Numbered from the stretch's first letter, positions 24,686 through 34,400 are shown. The stretch is 40,198 nucleotides of DNA from Candidatus Excrementavichristensenella intestinipullorum (GCA_018711685.1 DVHZ01000051.1:1-40198), one strand, 5' to 3'. A program made the numbers and translations. Notes: a model not told the origin generated them from the sequence alone.

Positions 24686-27037
24686 CTACACCCCCGCGTA
24701 GCTGGTGCGGCGGATGATCTCGTCCTGGATCTCCCCGGCCAGCTCGGTAAAATAGGCGGTATACCCGGCCACCCGCACGGTAAGGCTCCGGTAGTTTTCC
24801 GGGTGGGCCTTGGCGTCCAGCAGGTCCCGGGGGGACACCACGTTGAACTGGACGTGGGGAATTTCCAGATCCACAAAGGTGCGCAGGAACAGGGCGAACC
24901 GGTCGATGCCCCCCTGGCTTTCAAAGAACTGGGGCAAAAACTTCATATTGAGCAGCCCGCCGTTGCTGGTGAGGCCCTTGTCCAGCCGGGACACCGACTT
25001 AAGCACCGCGGTGGGGCCGCTGACGTCCCGGCCGTACACCGGGGACATGCCCCCGTCGGCCAGGGGCTGCCGGGTCAGCCGTCCGTCGGGGGTGGCGCCT
25101 ACGTTCTGCCCCATGGGCACGTGGGCGGACACGGTGTACATGCCGGTGTGGTAGGGCCCGCCCCGGTAGTTGCGGTAGCGGCCCAGCCTGTCCCGGAAAT
25201 ACTGGGCCCACTTGGCCGCCAGCATGTCCACCCAGGCCACGTCGTTTCCGTACTTGGGCACCTTGTTGAGCAGCCGGGCCCGCAGCGCCTCCTCCCCCTG
25301 GAAGTTCTTTTCCAGGGCCCGGAGAAGCCGGGCTCCGTCCACCCGCTTTTCCTCAAACACCGCCACCTTCAGGGCCGCCAGGCTGTCGGCCAGGTTGGCG
25401 GCCTGGATCATCTGGATGCCGGAGAAGTTGTACCGGGCGCCCCCGGCGGTGACGTCCAGGCCCTTGTCCATGCAGTCCTTCACCACGGCGGAGAGGAAGG
25501 GGGTGGGCAGCAGCTCCATATGGGCCCGCTCCACCTGTTCGCAGGCGGACACCATCCTGTCGATGAAGTAGTCCAGCTGCCGGGCGAAGGCGGATTCCAG
25601 CGCCTCAAAGCTCTGATAGGTGGCCAGGCTGCCGTAGTCAGGGCCCAGCCGGGCCCCGGTGAGCAGGCACTTGCCCCCGGTGAGGGTGAGCTCCAGGGCC
25701 TTGTTCAGGTTGAACATGGCCGCGTCGCTCCAGCCCAGACAGCAGCCCTGGGCTGTGAGCTCCACGCAGCCCACGATGGCGTAGTCCCTGGCCTCCTCCT
25801 GGGATACCCCCAGCTCCATCAGCGCCGGGATCACCGCCTTGTCGTTGAAGAACTGGGGCATGCCGCTGCCCTTGGACACCACCTGGATGGCCTTTTTCAG
25901 CAGCGGGTCCCCCACCCCGGGGTGCAGCCGCACCGACAGGTTGGGCTGGGGCAGGCCCAGGCGCTCCTGGGCCTCCAGGAACAGGAAGGACAGCGGATTG
26001 CATACATCTTCTCCTGCCTCGTCCTGACCCCCCAGGGCGATGTTGAAGCCGATGGGGAAGCCGGCGAAGTACTTGGCGCTGCCCGCGTTGCGCAGGTATA
26101 CGATCTGGTTGAATTTGAGGAACAGGCACTGGATCAATTCCAGGGCCGGCTCCGGGGCAATCCGCCCCGCGTCCAGGTCCGCCGCGTAATAGGGCCATAG
26201 GATGCGGTCCAGCCTGCCCGGCGAAAAGGAGGAGGCGTTGGACTCCATGTGCAGCAGGGTGAACAAAAACCACAGGGATTGCAGCGCCTGGTGAAAGGTG
26301 CGGGCCGGGGCCTGGGAAAGGCTTTCGCATACCTGGGAGACCTGCAGCATGTCCTCCCGCCAGGGTGCGTTTTCCGGCCGGGCGGCCTCTTGCGCCAGCA
26401 GGTCCCGGTAGCGCAGCATGAAATGGCTGGCCCCCTCCATCACCAGGGCCACCGCCCGGTAAAAGGGCTGCCGGTCCGGCGGGGCGGCGGCCAGGCGCTC
26501 CAGGGCTTCCCGGCGCAGCCCGTCGGGCCCCTTCTCCAGCCAGGTCCGGCAGTCGGGGCAGATGTGGCCCTGGGCGTGGTCCTTTTGGTTAATCTTCACC
26601 ACCATCGCCAGTTGGTCCAGCTGCTCCCCGCACCGGGCGCGCAGCACGTCCTCCAGGGATTTGCCCTGCCAGAAGGGCTTGATCTCCCGGCGGAACAGGC
26701 GGATGTCCTCCTCCCGCACCAAGAACCTATCCTGGGGCCGGGTGGGCAGGGTTTCAAACTCCCGGTCCACCCAGGCGCTGCCGCTCTCGGGAAACACCAC
26801 GCCGTAGCGCACCCCGGCGGTGCGGTTGCCCACGATGAGCTCCTCCGGCTCCACCGCGATGGCCAGGCCCTCCATGGCGGCCCGCAGGGCATAGGCCCGC
26901 TGCATCATGGGGCTCTCCCCTGGGTGCTCCTTATAGCTTTGGGTGATGATCAATGCCTGTTCGATGGATACATAGCGAGGCTGGGCCAGCATCTTCTCCT
27001 TGAGCCGGTCCACCCTGGCGGGGACTGCCTGGCGCAC
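24686..27037 (-). CDS. Glycyl radical enzyme, dehydratase/lyase class
   Basis: This 783-aa member of the pyruvate formate-lyase-like superfamily has its radical site at Gly758 in RVAGYTAYF near the C-terminus. The active-site loop is IVGCVELTAQGCC, with catalytic Cys424 and Glu426. The Cys-x-Glu arrangement is that of glycerol, propanediol and hydroxyproline dehydratases and choline TMA-lyase, and differs from the Cys-Cys pair of true pyruvate formate-lyase. GTG 27037 follows GGGGAGG. No microcompartment shell genes are nearby, so it acts in the cytosol. The substrate cannot be assigned: a polyol, amino-alcohol or hydroxy-amino-acid is possible. It requires strict anoxia. Confidence 0.92.
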   Translation of the reverse strand: MRQAVPARVDRLKEKMLAQPRYVSIEQALIITQSYKEHPGESPMMQRAYALRAAMEGLAIAVEPEELIVGNRTAGVRYGVVFPESGSAWVDREFETLPTRPQDRFLVREEDIRLFRREIKPFWQGKSLEDVLRARCGEQLDQLAMVVKINQKDHAQGHICPDCRTWLEKGPDGLRREALERLAAAPPDRQPFYRAVALVMEGASHFMLRYRDLLAQEAARPENAPWREDMLQVSQVCESLSQAPARTFHQALQSLWFLFTLLHMESNASSFSPGRLDRILWPYYAADLDAGRIAPEPALELIQCLFLKFNQIVYLRNAGSAKYFAGFPIGFNIALGGQDEAGEDVCNPLSFLFLEAQERLGLPQPNLSVRLHPGVGDPLLKKAIQVVSKGSGMPQFFNDKAVIPALMELGVSQEEARDYAIVGCVELTAQGCCLGWSDAAMFNLNKALELTLTGGKCLLTGARLGPDYGSLATYQSFEALESAFARQLDYFIDRMVSACEQVERAHMELLPTPFLSAVVKDCMDKGLDVTAGGARYNFSGIQMIQAANLADSLAALKVAVFEEKRVDGARLLRALEKNFQGEEALRARLLNKVPKYGNDVAWVDMLAAKWAQYFRDRLGRYRNYRGGPYHTGMYTVSAHVPMGQNVGATPDGRLTRQPLADGGMSPVYGRDVSGPTAVLKSVSRLDKGLTSNGGLLNMKFLPQFFESQGGIDRFALFLRTFVDLEIPHVQFNVVSPRDLLDAKAHPENYRSLTVRVAGYTAYFTELAGEIQDEIIRRTSYAGV

Positions 27038-27078
27038 GGTCTTTTCCTCCCCATCAAAGCGCTTTTTACTTTATCATC

Positions 27079-27107
27079 ATTGTATCCTTTCCCGCCATTC
27101 CTGTCAA
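27079..27107 (-). promoter_or_regulatory. Promoter of the glycyl radical enzyme
   Basis: On the minus strand perfect TTGACA (27107-27102), a 17-nt spacer and TACAAT (27084-27079) lie about 42 nt before the GTG. It is divergent from the secDF promoter; the 200 bp between them holds nothing else I can name. Confidence 0.75.
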
Positions 27108-27308
27108 CCGTTCCCAGGCCGGGTCCCGGCGGCGCATCCCCGGCGGAGCTGACGAAAAAGGGCGGGCCGGACTCCAAAGGGCCTTGGGGATATGGGGAAT
27201 CCCGGGAAAAGGCCGCCGGGGGGACCGGGCGGCGGAAAAAGGCGCGGAGAAGCGTCGGCGGGCGGCGCATTCCGGGAAAAGGCGCACGGTTGTTTTACTT
27301 AGGGGCGG

Positions 27309-27338
27309 TTGACGCCTCCATAGCGGGGGGGATATAAT
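27309..27338 (+). promoter_or_regulatory. Promoter of the secDF-recJ-relA block
   Basis: TTGACG (27309-27314), an 18-nt spacer and perfect TATAAT (27333-27338) lie 37 nt before the secDF ATG. Confidence 0.75.
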
Positions 27339-27375
27339 ATGTCCCATATATTGTGATTCAGCGAGGTTTTCACCC

Positions 27376-29529
27376 ATGAACAAGGCAAAGAGCATTGCAA
27401 TCCTGGCGGGAGTGCTGGTGGTGGCGCTGCTGGGCTCCCTGGTAGCGGTTTACGGCATCCCCGGGCTGGGCGTAAACCCGGTGGCCCAGTCCATCAGCCT
27501 GGGCCTGGACCTGCGGGGGGGCGTATACGCGGTATACGTGGCCCAGGACCCGGAGCAGGAGAACTTTGAGGGCCTGCTCCAGAGCACCATATCGGTGCTG
27601 CGCAACCGGCTCACCGCCCAGGGCTTTACCGAGGCCACGGTGACCCGCCAGGGCACCGACCGCATCCGGGTAGAAATCCCCGACGTGTCCGATCCCCAGG
27701 AAATCCTGAACATCATCGGCACCCCGGCCCACCTCCAGTTCCTGGACGAGGAGGGCAACGTGGTGCTGGAGGGCGACCAGATCAAGACCGCTCACGCCGC
27801 CTATGAGGGCAGCTCTACCGTGCCGGTGGTGGCCTTTGAGCTCACCAGCCAGGGTGCGGCGGACTTCGCCCAGGCCACCGCCGACAACATCGGCCGGGTA
27901 ATCTACATCGAGCTGGACGGCCAGCTGATCAGCGCCCCCGTGGTGGAGGAATCCATCACCGGCGGCCAGGGCTACATCTCCGGCATGACCGACGTGGAGC
28001 AGGCCCAGGAGCTGGCCATGCTGATCCTGTCCGGGGCGCTGCCCCTGGAGATCACCCAGGACGAGGTGAGCGCCATCAGCGCCACCCTGGGGGTGGAGGC
28101 GCTGCAGACCTCCCTGCTGGCGGGGATCATCGGCCTGGGCCTGGTGATGCTGTTCATGGCGGCCTGCTACCGGGTGCCCGGCCTGGTGGCTGACCTGGCG
28201 CTGTGGGTATACGTGCTCATCGTGGTGTACGCCCTGTCGGTGGCCAAGGTGCAGCTCACCCTGCCGGGCATCGCCGGCATCCTGCTGGGCATCGGCATGG
28301 CGGTGGACGCCAACGTGATCATCTTCGAGCGGTTCCGGGAGGAGCTGCACCAGGGCTGCCGGCTGGAGGTGGCGGTGCGCCGGGGCTTCAAAAACGCCAT
28401 CACCGCGGTCATCGATTCCAACGTGACCACCATCATCGCCGCCCTGGTGCTGATGTACTTCGGCACCGGCTCCATCAAGGGCTTCGCCATCACCCTGTTC
28501 ATCGGCGTGGTGGCCTCCATGTTCACCGCGGTGTTCGTGTCCCGGTGGCTGCTCACCTGCGCGGTGTCCCTGTCCGGCGGGCATAACCTGGCCCCCTACA
28601 CCCGGCCCTACCGGGAGCGCCCCGCCGACGGCCGCTTCGCCAAGCATACCCGGCTGTTCGCCGGGCTGTCCGCCATCGTCCTGGCAGCGGCGGTGGTGCT
28701 CACCTGCTGCGGCGCGGGCATGAACCTGGGCATCGAGTTCACCGGCGGCTCCCTGCTGACCTATGAAATCGGCCAGCCCTACCAGATGGCCGACGTGGAA
28801 AGCGCCCTTCAGGAGCTGGGCATCAGCGAATATCAGCTGGCCAAGGCCGGCGACGGCCAAGAGCCCACCCAATTGCAGATACGCCTAAAGCTGCGGGACG
28901 ACAGCGACCAGCTCCACAGGCAGCTGGAGGACAGCCTGAAGGCCATCTATCCCGAATGCAGCTATCAGGACCTGACGTATGTGGGCCCGGTGTCCGGGCA
29001 GGACCTGATCGACAACGCGGTGAAGTCGCTGCTCATCGCCTTCGCCTGTATGCTGGCCTATATCGCCTGGCGGTTTACCCTGCTCTCCGGCCTGGCCGCC
29101 CTGGCGGCCCTGCTCCACGACGTCCTGATCATGTGCGCCTTCATGGCCTTCTTCCGGGGCCTGTTCCAGGTGAACAGCTCCTTTATCGCCGCCCTGCTCA
29201 CCATCGTGGGCTATTCCATCAACAACACCATCGTCATCTTCGACCGCATCCGGGAGCTGAACAAGTTCCCCCTCCACGCCAACCAATCCCGGCTGACCAC
29301 GGTGGACCTGGCGGTGAGCAGCACCCTGAGCCGTACCCTGAACACCACCATCACCACCCTGCTGCCCCTGATCTGCCTGCTGGTCCTGGGCGTCTCCTCC
29401 ATTCAGGAATTCGCCTTCCCCCTGCTGGTGGGGATGTTGGCGGGCACCTATTCCTCCGTGCTGCTCAGCGGCCAGTTCTGGGCTTGGCTCACCGACAAGG
29501 CCGCCAAGCGCAAGGCCGCCAAGGGCTAA
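27376..29529 (+). CDS. secDF: Fused protein translocase subunit SecDF
   Basis: SecDF uses the proton gradient to help proteins leave the SecYEG channel. This 717-aa protein fuses SecD and SecF. SecD covers about 1-415 with an N-terminal span, the motif SLGLDLRGG, an external domain and a membrane block including GIGMAVDANVIIFERFREEL. SecF starts near 420 with NLGIEFTGGSLL and ends in a second membrane block including GYSINNTIVIFDRIRE. Twelve spans in total are expected. GCGAGG precedes the ATG. It heads a block of housekeeping genes often found together in Clostridia and has its own promoter and terminator. Confidence 0.95.
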   Translation: MNKAKSIAILAGVLVVALLGSLVAVYGIPGLGVNPVAQSISLGLDLRGGVYAVYVAQDPEQENFEGLLQSTISVLRNRLTAQGFTEATVTRQGTDRIRVEIPDVSDPQEILNIIGTPAHLQFLDEEGNVVLEGDQIKTAHAAYEGSSTVPVVAFELTSQGAADFAQATADNIGRVIYIELDGQLISAPVVEESITGGQGYISGMTDVEQAQELAMLILSGALPLEITQDEVSAISATLGVEALQTSLLAGIIGLGLVMLFMAACYRVPGLVADLALWVYVLIVVYALSVAKVQLTLPGIAGILLGIGMAVDANVIIFERFREELHQGCRLEVAVRRGFKNAITAVIDSNVTTIIAALVLMYFGTGSIKGFAITLFIGVVASMFTAVFVSRWLLTCAVSLSGGHNLAPYTRPYRERPADGRFAKHTRLFAGLSAIVLAAAVVLTCCGAGMNLGIEFTGGSLLTYEIGQPYQMADVESALQELGISEYQLAKAGDGQEPTQLQIRLKLRDDSDQLHRQLEDSLKAIYPECSYQDLTYVGPVSGQDLIDNAVKSLLIAFACMLAYIAWRFTLLSGLAALAALLHDVLIMCAFMAFFRGLFQVNSSFIAALLTIVGYSINNTIVIFDRIRELNKFPLHANQSRLTTVDLAVSSTLSRTLNTTITTLLPLICLLVLGVSSIQEFAFPLLVGMLAGTYSSVLLSGQFWAWLTDKAAKRKAAKG

Positions 29530-29540
29530 AGCGCCAACCA

Positions 29541-29571
29541 AGGGGGAACCCGGCCGGGTTCCTCCCTTTTC
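29541..29571 (+). terminator. Terminator after secDF
   Basis: GGG plus GGAACCCGG (29542-29553) pairs with CCGGGTTCC plus CCC (29554-29566), with one bulged T, followed by TTTTC. It lies about 12 nt past the secDF stop. Confidence 0.7.
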
Positions 29572-29578
29572 GTATCCA

Positions 29579-29668
29579 GCGGCCCCCTGCCGGGAGATTT
29601 TTTCCCCCGGCGGGCCCCTGCCCCGTCCTAACCGGCGGCCCCCTGCCGGGAGATTTTTCCCCCGGCGG
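29579..29668 (+). repeat. Two tandem hairpin repeats before recJ
   Basis: About 35 bp starting GCGGCCCCCTGCCGGGAGAT occurs at 29579-29613 and again at 29635-29668, differing by one T and small end changes. Each forms a GCCGGG/CCCGGC stem around a T-rich loop. Both lie in the recJ leader, just before its AGGAGG ribosome site, and could be REP-like or influence recJ expression. Confidence 0.7.
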
Positions 29669-29695
29669 CCCCATTCTTCCCAGGAGGTGCCTTGT

Positions 29696-32062
29696 ATGCT
29701 GCGCTACGCGCCTCGGGGCGGCCAGCCCCAATGGCCCCGTCCCGACGATATGCCCGAAATCCTCTGGCAATTGCTGGGGGCCCGAGGGGTGGAATCGGCC
29801 CAGCAGGCCCAGGCCTTTCTGAACCCCGGGCCGGACCAGCTGCTGGACCCTTTTGGGCTCCAGGGCATGGAGGCGGCGGTTCAGCGGGTGCGCCAGGCCG
29901 CCCAGACCGGGGAAGCGGTATGGGTGTGGGGGGACTACGACGTGGACGGGGTGTGCGCCACCGCCATCCTGCTGAGGGCCCTGGAAGCCCTGGGGCTGAG
30001 CCCCCATCCCTACCTGCCCTCCCGGCACCAGGAGGGCTACGGCCTCAACCAGCAGGGGCTGCGCCAGGCCGCCCAGGAGGGCTGCCGCCTGCTGATCACC
30101 GTGGACTGCGGGATCACCGCAGTGGAGCTGGTCCAGCTGGCCGGGGAGCTGGGCATGGAGGTGGTGGTCACCGACCACCACCGTCCCGGCCCCCAATTGC
30201 CCCACTGCATCCTGGTCAACCCGCTGCTGGGGGACTATCCCAACCCGGGCCTGTGCGGGGCGGGGGTGGCTTTGAAGCTGGCCATGGCCCTGTGCCCTCA
30301 GGAGGCGGGGCAGCTGCTGGACCTGGCCGCCCTGGCCACCGTGGCGGACGTGGTGCCCCTGGCGGGGGAAAACCGGGCCATCGTCAGCCTGGGCCTGGCC
30401 CAAATGAACCGGGACCCCCGGCCGGGCATCCAGGCGCTGGCCCAGCAGGCGGGGCTGACCGGGCCCATCCGCGCCGGCCACCTGGGCTTTCAGCTGGGGC
30501 CCCGGCTCAACGCGGGGGGCCGGGTGTCCAGCGCCCGGCAGGCTTTGGATCTGCTGCGCTGCCCCAGCCTGGAAGAGGCCCTGCCCCTGGCCCAGGCCCT
30601 GGACCAGTGCAACCGGGAGCGGCAAGCCCTGGAGCAGCAGATTCTCCAGGACGCCCAGGCCCAGCTGGAGCAGACCGACCTGTCCCAGGCCTGGGCCATC
30701 GTGCTGGCGGGGGAGGATTGGAACGTGGGGGTGGTGGGCCTGGCGGCCAGCCGCCTGGTGGAGCGCTACCACCTGCCTACGGTGCTGTTGGCCTCCAAGG
30801 GCCAGGAACTCACCGGCTCCTGCCGCTCCATCCCCGGGGTGGACATCTTTCAGGCCCTCAGCGCCTGCGCGCCGCTGCTCACCCGGTTCGGCGGCCACCG
30901 CCAGGCGGCGGGGCTCTCCCTGCTCCCGGCCAACCTGGCCCCCTTCCGCCAGGCCCTCCAGGCCCACATCCGCTCCGCCTGCGATCCCCAGGTCCTGATC
31001 CCCCTGGCGGAGTACGACGGGGAGGTGACCCTGGACCAGGTGGACCGGGAACTGGTGGAGATGCTGGACAGGCTCCAGCCCTTCGGCTTCGGCAACCCCT
31101 CCCCGGTGCTGCGCTGCCGGGGCACGGTGGCCCAGGCCCGGCAGGTGGGGCGGGAGGGCGCCCACCTGTCCTTTACCCTGGCCCAGGCGGAAACCGCCCT
31201 GGGAGGCATCTTCTTCTCCCAAGGGCATCGGGCTCAGGAGCTGGAGGGCGCCCAATGCGACCTGCTCTTCTCCCCCAGCCTGAACAGCTATATGGGCCGG
31301 GTGCGGGTGCAGCTGGAGACCAAGGCGGCCCGCCTGGCCCAGCCGGACCAGCGATTGCGCCTTTCTCCGGACAAATGGGCCCTCCTTCTCCATGATTTTT
31401 TAACACAGGCGCTGTATAATGAAGCATTCCCCGCCGAAAACGGGTGGGACATGGAGGATCTGGCCCAGGCGCTGTCCGCCTCGCCCAGGGGGCAGCTCAT
31501 CCTGTGCGCTGGGGCGGAGCAGGCCGCCGCCCTGTGGCGGCAGTTGGCGGCTCGGGGTCTTGCCCCGGAGGTATGGGTGGGGACCTATCCCCAGGACAGG
31601 CGCTGTTGGAACGCCCTGTGCCTGCTGCCCCAGGGGCAAATTCCCCAGGGATATCGGGGCATATGGTGCCTGGGGGGGCCGGGCTGGCTGCTGGCTCCCG
31701 GCCGGGTGGCCCGGTCCGCCGGCCCCGCCGCGCCCTGGCTGGCGGAACTTCCCAGGGTGGAGGCGCTGCGGCGGCTGTACCAGGCGGCCCGGCGGGCGCT
31801 GGCGGCGCCCCTGAGCGGCCTGAGCGCCCTGGCCTTTTGCCGCAGCCTGGGGCAGGAAGCGGGGCTCTCCCCCGCCGGGTGCCTGGCCGGGCTGCTGGTC
31901 CTCGGGGATATGGACCTGGTGTCCTGGCAGGCGCGCCCCTTTCAGGCGGCCATGCGCCCCCTGCGCAAGGCGGACCCGGGGCAATCGCCCCTGTTTCAAC
32001 GGATAACCCTGTTACGCGGATGGGAGGTGGACGATGGTGAAACAGCCCCAACAGCCCTATGA
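29696..32062 (+). CDS. recJ: Single-stranded-DNA-specific exonuclease RecJ
   Basis: RecJ is a 5'-3' exonuclease for single-stranded DNA used in recombination and mismatch or base-excision repair. It has 788 aa. The DHH phosphoesterase motifs are WGDYDVDG (78-85, Asp80, Asp82, Asp84), TVDCGI, and TDHH (Asp160-His-His162). DHHA1 follows with GFQLGPRLNAGGRVSSA, then FGGHRQAAG and the C-terminal OB region. ATG 29696 sits 8 nt after AGGAGG and is preferred over GTG 29687. The region after about 560 is poorly conserved and GC-rich. Its last 29 bases overlap relA. Confidence 0.95.
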   Translation: MLRYAPRGGQPQWPRPDDMPEILWQLLGARGVESAQQAQAFLNPGPDQLLDPFGLQGMEAAVQRVRQAAQTGEAVWVWGDYDVDGVCATAILLRALEALGLSPHPYLPSRHQEGYGLNQQGLRQAAQEGCRLLITVDCGITAVELVQLAGELGMEVVVTDHHRPGPQLPHCILVNPLLGDYPNPGLCGAGVALKLAMALCPQEAGQLLDLAALATVADVVPLAGENRAIVSLGLAQMNRDPRPGIQALAQQAGLTGPIRAGHLGFQLGPRLNAGGRVSSARQALDLLRCPSLEEALPLAQALDQCNRERQALEQQILQDAQAQLEQTDLSQAWAIVLAGEDWNVGVVGLAASRLVERYHLPTVLLASKGQELTGSCRSIPGVDIFQALSACAPLLTRFGGHRQAAGLSLLPANLAPFRQALQAHIRSACDPQVLIPLAEYDGEVTLDQVDRELVEMLDRLQPFGFGNPSPVLRCRGTVAQARQVGREGAHLSFTLAQAETALGGIFFSQGHRAQELEGAQCDLLFSPSLNSYMGRVRVQLETKAARLAQPDQRLRLSPDKWALLLHDFLTQALYNEAFPAENGWDMEDLAQALSASPRGQLILCAGAEQAAALWRQLAARGLAPEVWVGTYPQDRRCWNALCLLPQGQIPQGYRGIWCLGGPGWLLAPGRVARSAGPAAPWLAELPRVEALRRLYQAARRALAAPLSGLSALAFCRSLGQEAGLSPAGCLAGLLVLGDMDLVSWQARPFQAAMRPLRKADPGQSPLFQRITLLRGWEVDDGETAPTAL

Positions 32063-34283
32063 GGACGCCCTGCAGCTGGAGGAGCAAGACCCCCAACTCA
32101 GCGCCCTGCTGGCCAAGCTCAAGAAATTTCACCCCAACGCCGACCAGGCCCTGGTGGAAAAGGCGTACAACTTCGCCAGCCACGCCCACGCAGGCCAAAA
32201 GCGCAAGTCGGGCAAGCCCTACTTCACCCACCCCTACCGGGTGGCGGATATCCTGGCGGATATGATGATGGACGCGCCCACCATCGCCGCCGGGCTGCTT
32301 CACGACTGCGTGGAGGACTGCGAGAGCATCGACCAGGCCACCATTGAAAAGGAATTCGGCCAGGAGGTGGCCCTGCTTGTGGACGGGGTGACCAAGCTGA
32401 GCCGCCTGGACCTGACCAGCCGGGAGGAGCAGCAGGCAGAGAGCCTGCGCAAGATGTTCCTGGCCATGGCCAAGGACATCCGGGTGGTGGTGATCAAGCT
32501 GGCCGACCGGCTGCACAACATGCGCACCCTGAAGTTCCAAAAACCGGAGCGGCAGGTGCCCATCGCCCGGGAAACCCTGGACGTGTACGCGCCTCTTGCC
32601 CACCGGCTGGGCATGTCGGCCATCAAGTGGGAGCTGGAGGACACCGCCCTGCGCTACATCGATCCCCAGGGCTATTACGACCTGGTGGAAAAGGTGGGCA
32701 TGAAGCGGGAGGAACGGGAAAAGAGCATTGAAAACGTGATCAATGTGCTCAAGGAAAAGCTGGGCGAACAGGGCATCCAGGCCGAAATCGACGGCCGGCC
32801 CAAGCATTTCTACTCCATTTACCGCAAGATGCACCAGCAGCACAAGACCTTCGACCAGATCTACGACCTGATCGCCGTGCGCATCATCGTGGACACCATC
32901 CCCGACTGCTACGCCGCTCTGGGCGTGGTCCATACCCTGTGGACCCAGGTGCCCAACCGGTTCAAGGACTACATCTCCATCCCCAAGCCCAACATGTACC
33001 AATCCCTGCACACCACCGTGGTGGGCATGGGGGGCATGTCCTTCGAGGTGCAGATCCGTACCTGGGAGATGCACCGCACCGCCGAGTTCGGCATCGCCGC
33101 CCACTGGCGCTACAAGGAGGGCAAGGCCGCCGACCAGCTGGACAGCAAGCTGTACTGGCTGCGGCAAATTCTGGATTGGCAGAACGAGACACGGGACCCG
33201 GACGAGTTCATGGACGCGCTGAAGGTGGATTTGTTCAGCGACGAGGTGTTCGTGTTCACCCCCAAGGGCGACGTGATCGCCCTGGCCAAGGGAGCCACGC
33301 CCCTGGACTTCGCCTACCGGGTGCATACCCAGGTGGGCCACAAGTGCGTGGGGGCCAAGGTGAACGGGCGCATCGTGCCCCTGAACACCGAGCTGCAATC
33401 GGGGGACTTCGTGGAGGTGATGACCTCCGCCTCCTCTCGGGGCCCCAGCCGGGATTGGCTGAACATCGTCAAGACCAGCGAAGCCCGCAGCAAGATCCGC
33501 TCCTGGTTCAAGCACGAATTCAAGGACGAGAACCTGCAAAAGGGCCGGGATATGCTGGAAAAGGAGGCCAAGCGCCTGGGCTACCAGTGGCCCCAGCTGT
33601 GCAAAAACGACCTGGTGGAGCCGGTGCTCAAGCGCTACTCCCTCTCCTCCCTGGACGATCTGTACGTCACCGTGGGCTTCGGCGGGCTGTCCATGGGCCA
33701 GATTCTCAACCGGCTGGTGGAAAACTACAAGCGCCAGAACAAGGCGGAAACCGCCGCCCTGCCCGAACCGCCCAAGCCGGGCCAGGACCCGGCCAAGCAG
33801 GCCCGGGAGGAGGCCATCCGCAAGCAGGCCCACGCCAGCCACGGCATCATCGTGGAGGGCGACCCGGGGATGCTGGTGCGCTTCGCCAAGTGCTGCACCC
33901 CGGTACCCGGGGACGAGATCATCGGCTATATCACCCGGGGCCGGGGGGTTTCGGTGCACAGGGCCGACTGCGTCAACCGCAAGGACTTCGAGAGCCAGCC
34001 CGAACGGCTGATCCACGTGAGCTGGGAAGACGGCGACCAAACCGCCTATAACGCCGATATCCAGATCGTGGCCTACGACCGGGTGGGGCTGCTGGCGGAT
34101 ATCTCCGCCATGTTCGCCAAGATGGACATGTCCATCATCGCCCTCACCGCCCGCATCGATAAGAACGGCAATACCATCATCAACGTGACCCTGGGTTGCA
34201 AAAATACCCAGCAATTGGAAAAGATCATCAAGCAGCTGCTCAAGCGCTCCGACATCATCGAGGTGTTCCGGGTCTCCGCCTGA
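32034..34283 (+). CDS. relA: Bifunctional (p)ppGpp synthetase/hydrolase RelA/SpoT
   Basis: This enzyme makes and degrades (p)ppGpp, the stringent-response alarmone. Its 749 aa have the long RSH layout: HD hydrolase domain with GLLHDCVED (His90-Asp91), synthetase domain with DLIAVRIIVDT and YQSLHTTVVG, then FEVQIRTWEMHRTAEFGIAA, a TGS domain from about 404, a Cys-containing zinc-finger-like region (FAKCCTPVPGDEI) and an ACT domain from about 675. The intact HD and synthetase motifs suggest both activities. GGGAGGTGG within the end of recJ is its ribosome site. In many Clostridia an apt gene lies between recJ and relA; it is absent here. Confidence 0.96.
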   Translation: MVKQPQQPYEDALQLEEQDPQLSALLAKLKKFHPNADQALVEKAYNFASHAHAGQKRKSGKPYFTHPYRVADILADMMMDAPTIAAGLLHDCVEDCESIDQATIEKEFGQEVALLVDGVTKLSRLDLTSREEQQAESLRKMFLAMAKDIRVVVIKLADRLHNMRTLKFQKPERQVPIARETLDVYAPLAHRLGMSAIKWELEDTALRYIDPQGYYDLVEKVGMKREEREKSIENVINVLKEKLGEQGIQAEIDGRPKHFYSIYRKMHQQHKTFDQIYDLIAVRIIVDTIPDCYAALGVVHTLWTQVPNRFKDYISIPKPNMYQSLHTTVVGMGGMSFEVQIRTWEMHRTAEFGIAAHWRYKEGKAADQLDSKLYWLRQILDWQNETRDPDEFMDALKVDLFSDEVFVFTPKGDVIALAKGATPLDFAYRVHTQVGHKCVGAKVNGRIVPLNTELQSGDFVEVMTSASSRGPSRDWLNIVKTSEARSKIRSWFKHEFKDENLQKGRDMLEKEAKRLGYQWPQLCKNDLVEPVLKRYSLSSLDDLYVTVGFGGLSMGQILNRLVENYKRQNKAETAALPEPPKPGQDPAKQAREEAIRKQAHASHGIIVEGDPGMLVRFAKCCTPVPGDEIIGYITRGRGVSVHRADCVNRKDFESQPERLIHVSWEDGDQTAYNADIQIVAYDRVGLLADISAMFAKMDMSIIALTARIDKNGNTIINVTLGCKNTQQLEKIIKQLLKRSDIIEVFRVSA

Positions 34284-34299
34284 CCCCAGGCCCGGCCCC

Positions 34300-34400
34300 G
34301 CCGGAGGATTCCCCAGCCCCCGCCGGACGGTCCCCAGCCTGCGCTGAGGATTCTCCAGCCGCCGGAGGATTCCCCGGCCCCCGCCGGACGGTCCCCGGCC
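34300..34400. repeat. Direct 40-bp repeats between relA and dtd
   Basis: The 40-bp unit starting GCCGGAGGATTCCCC lies at 34300-34339 and 34361-34400 with only two differences. A shortened half-copy (GAGGATTCTCCAGCC) fills the 21-bp gap. The period is 61 bp. Each unit contains GGAGGATTCC-type imperfect palindromes. No gene is present. Confidence 0.75.
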
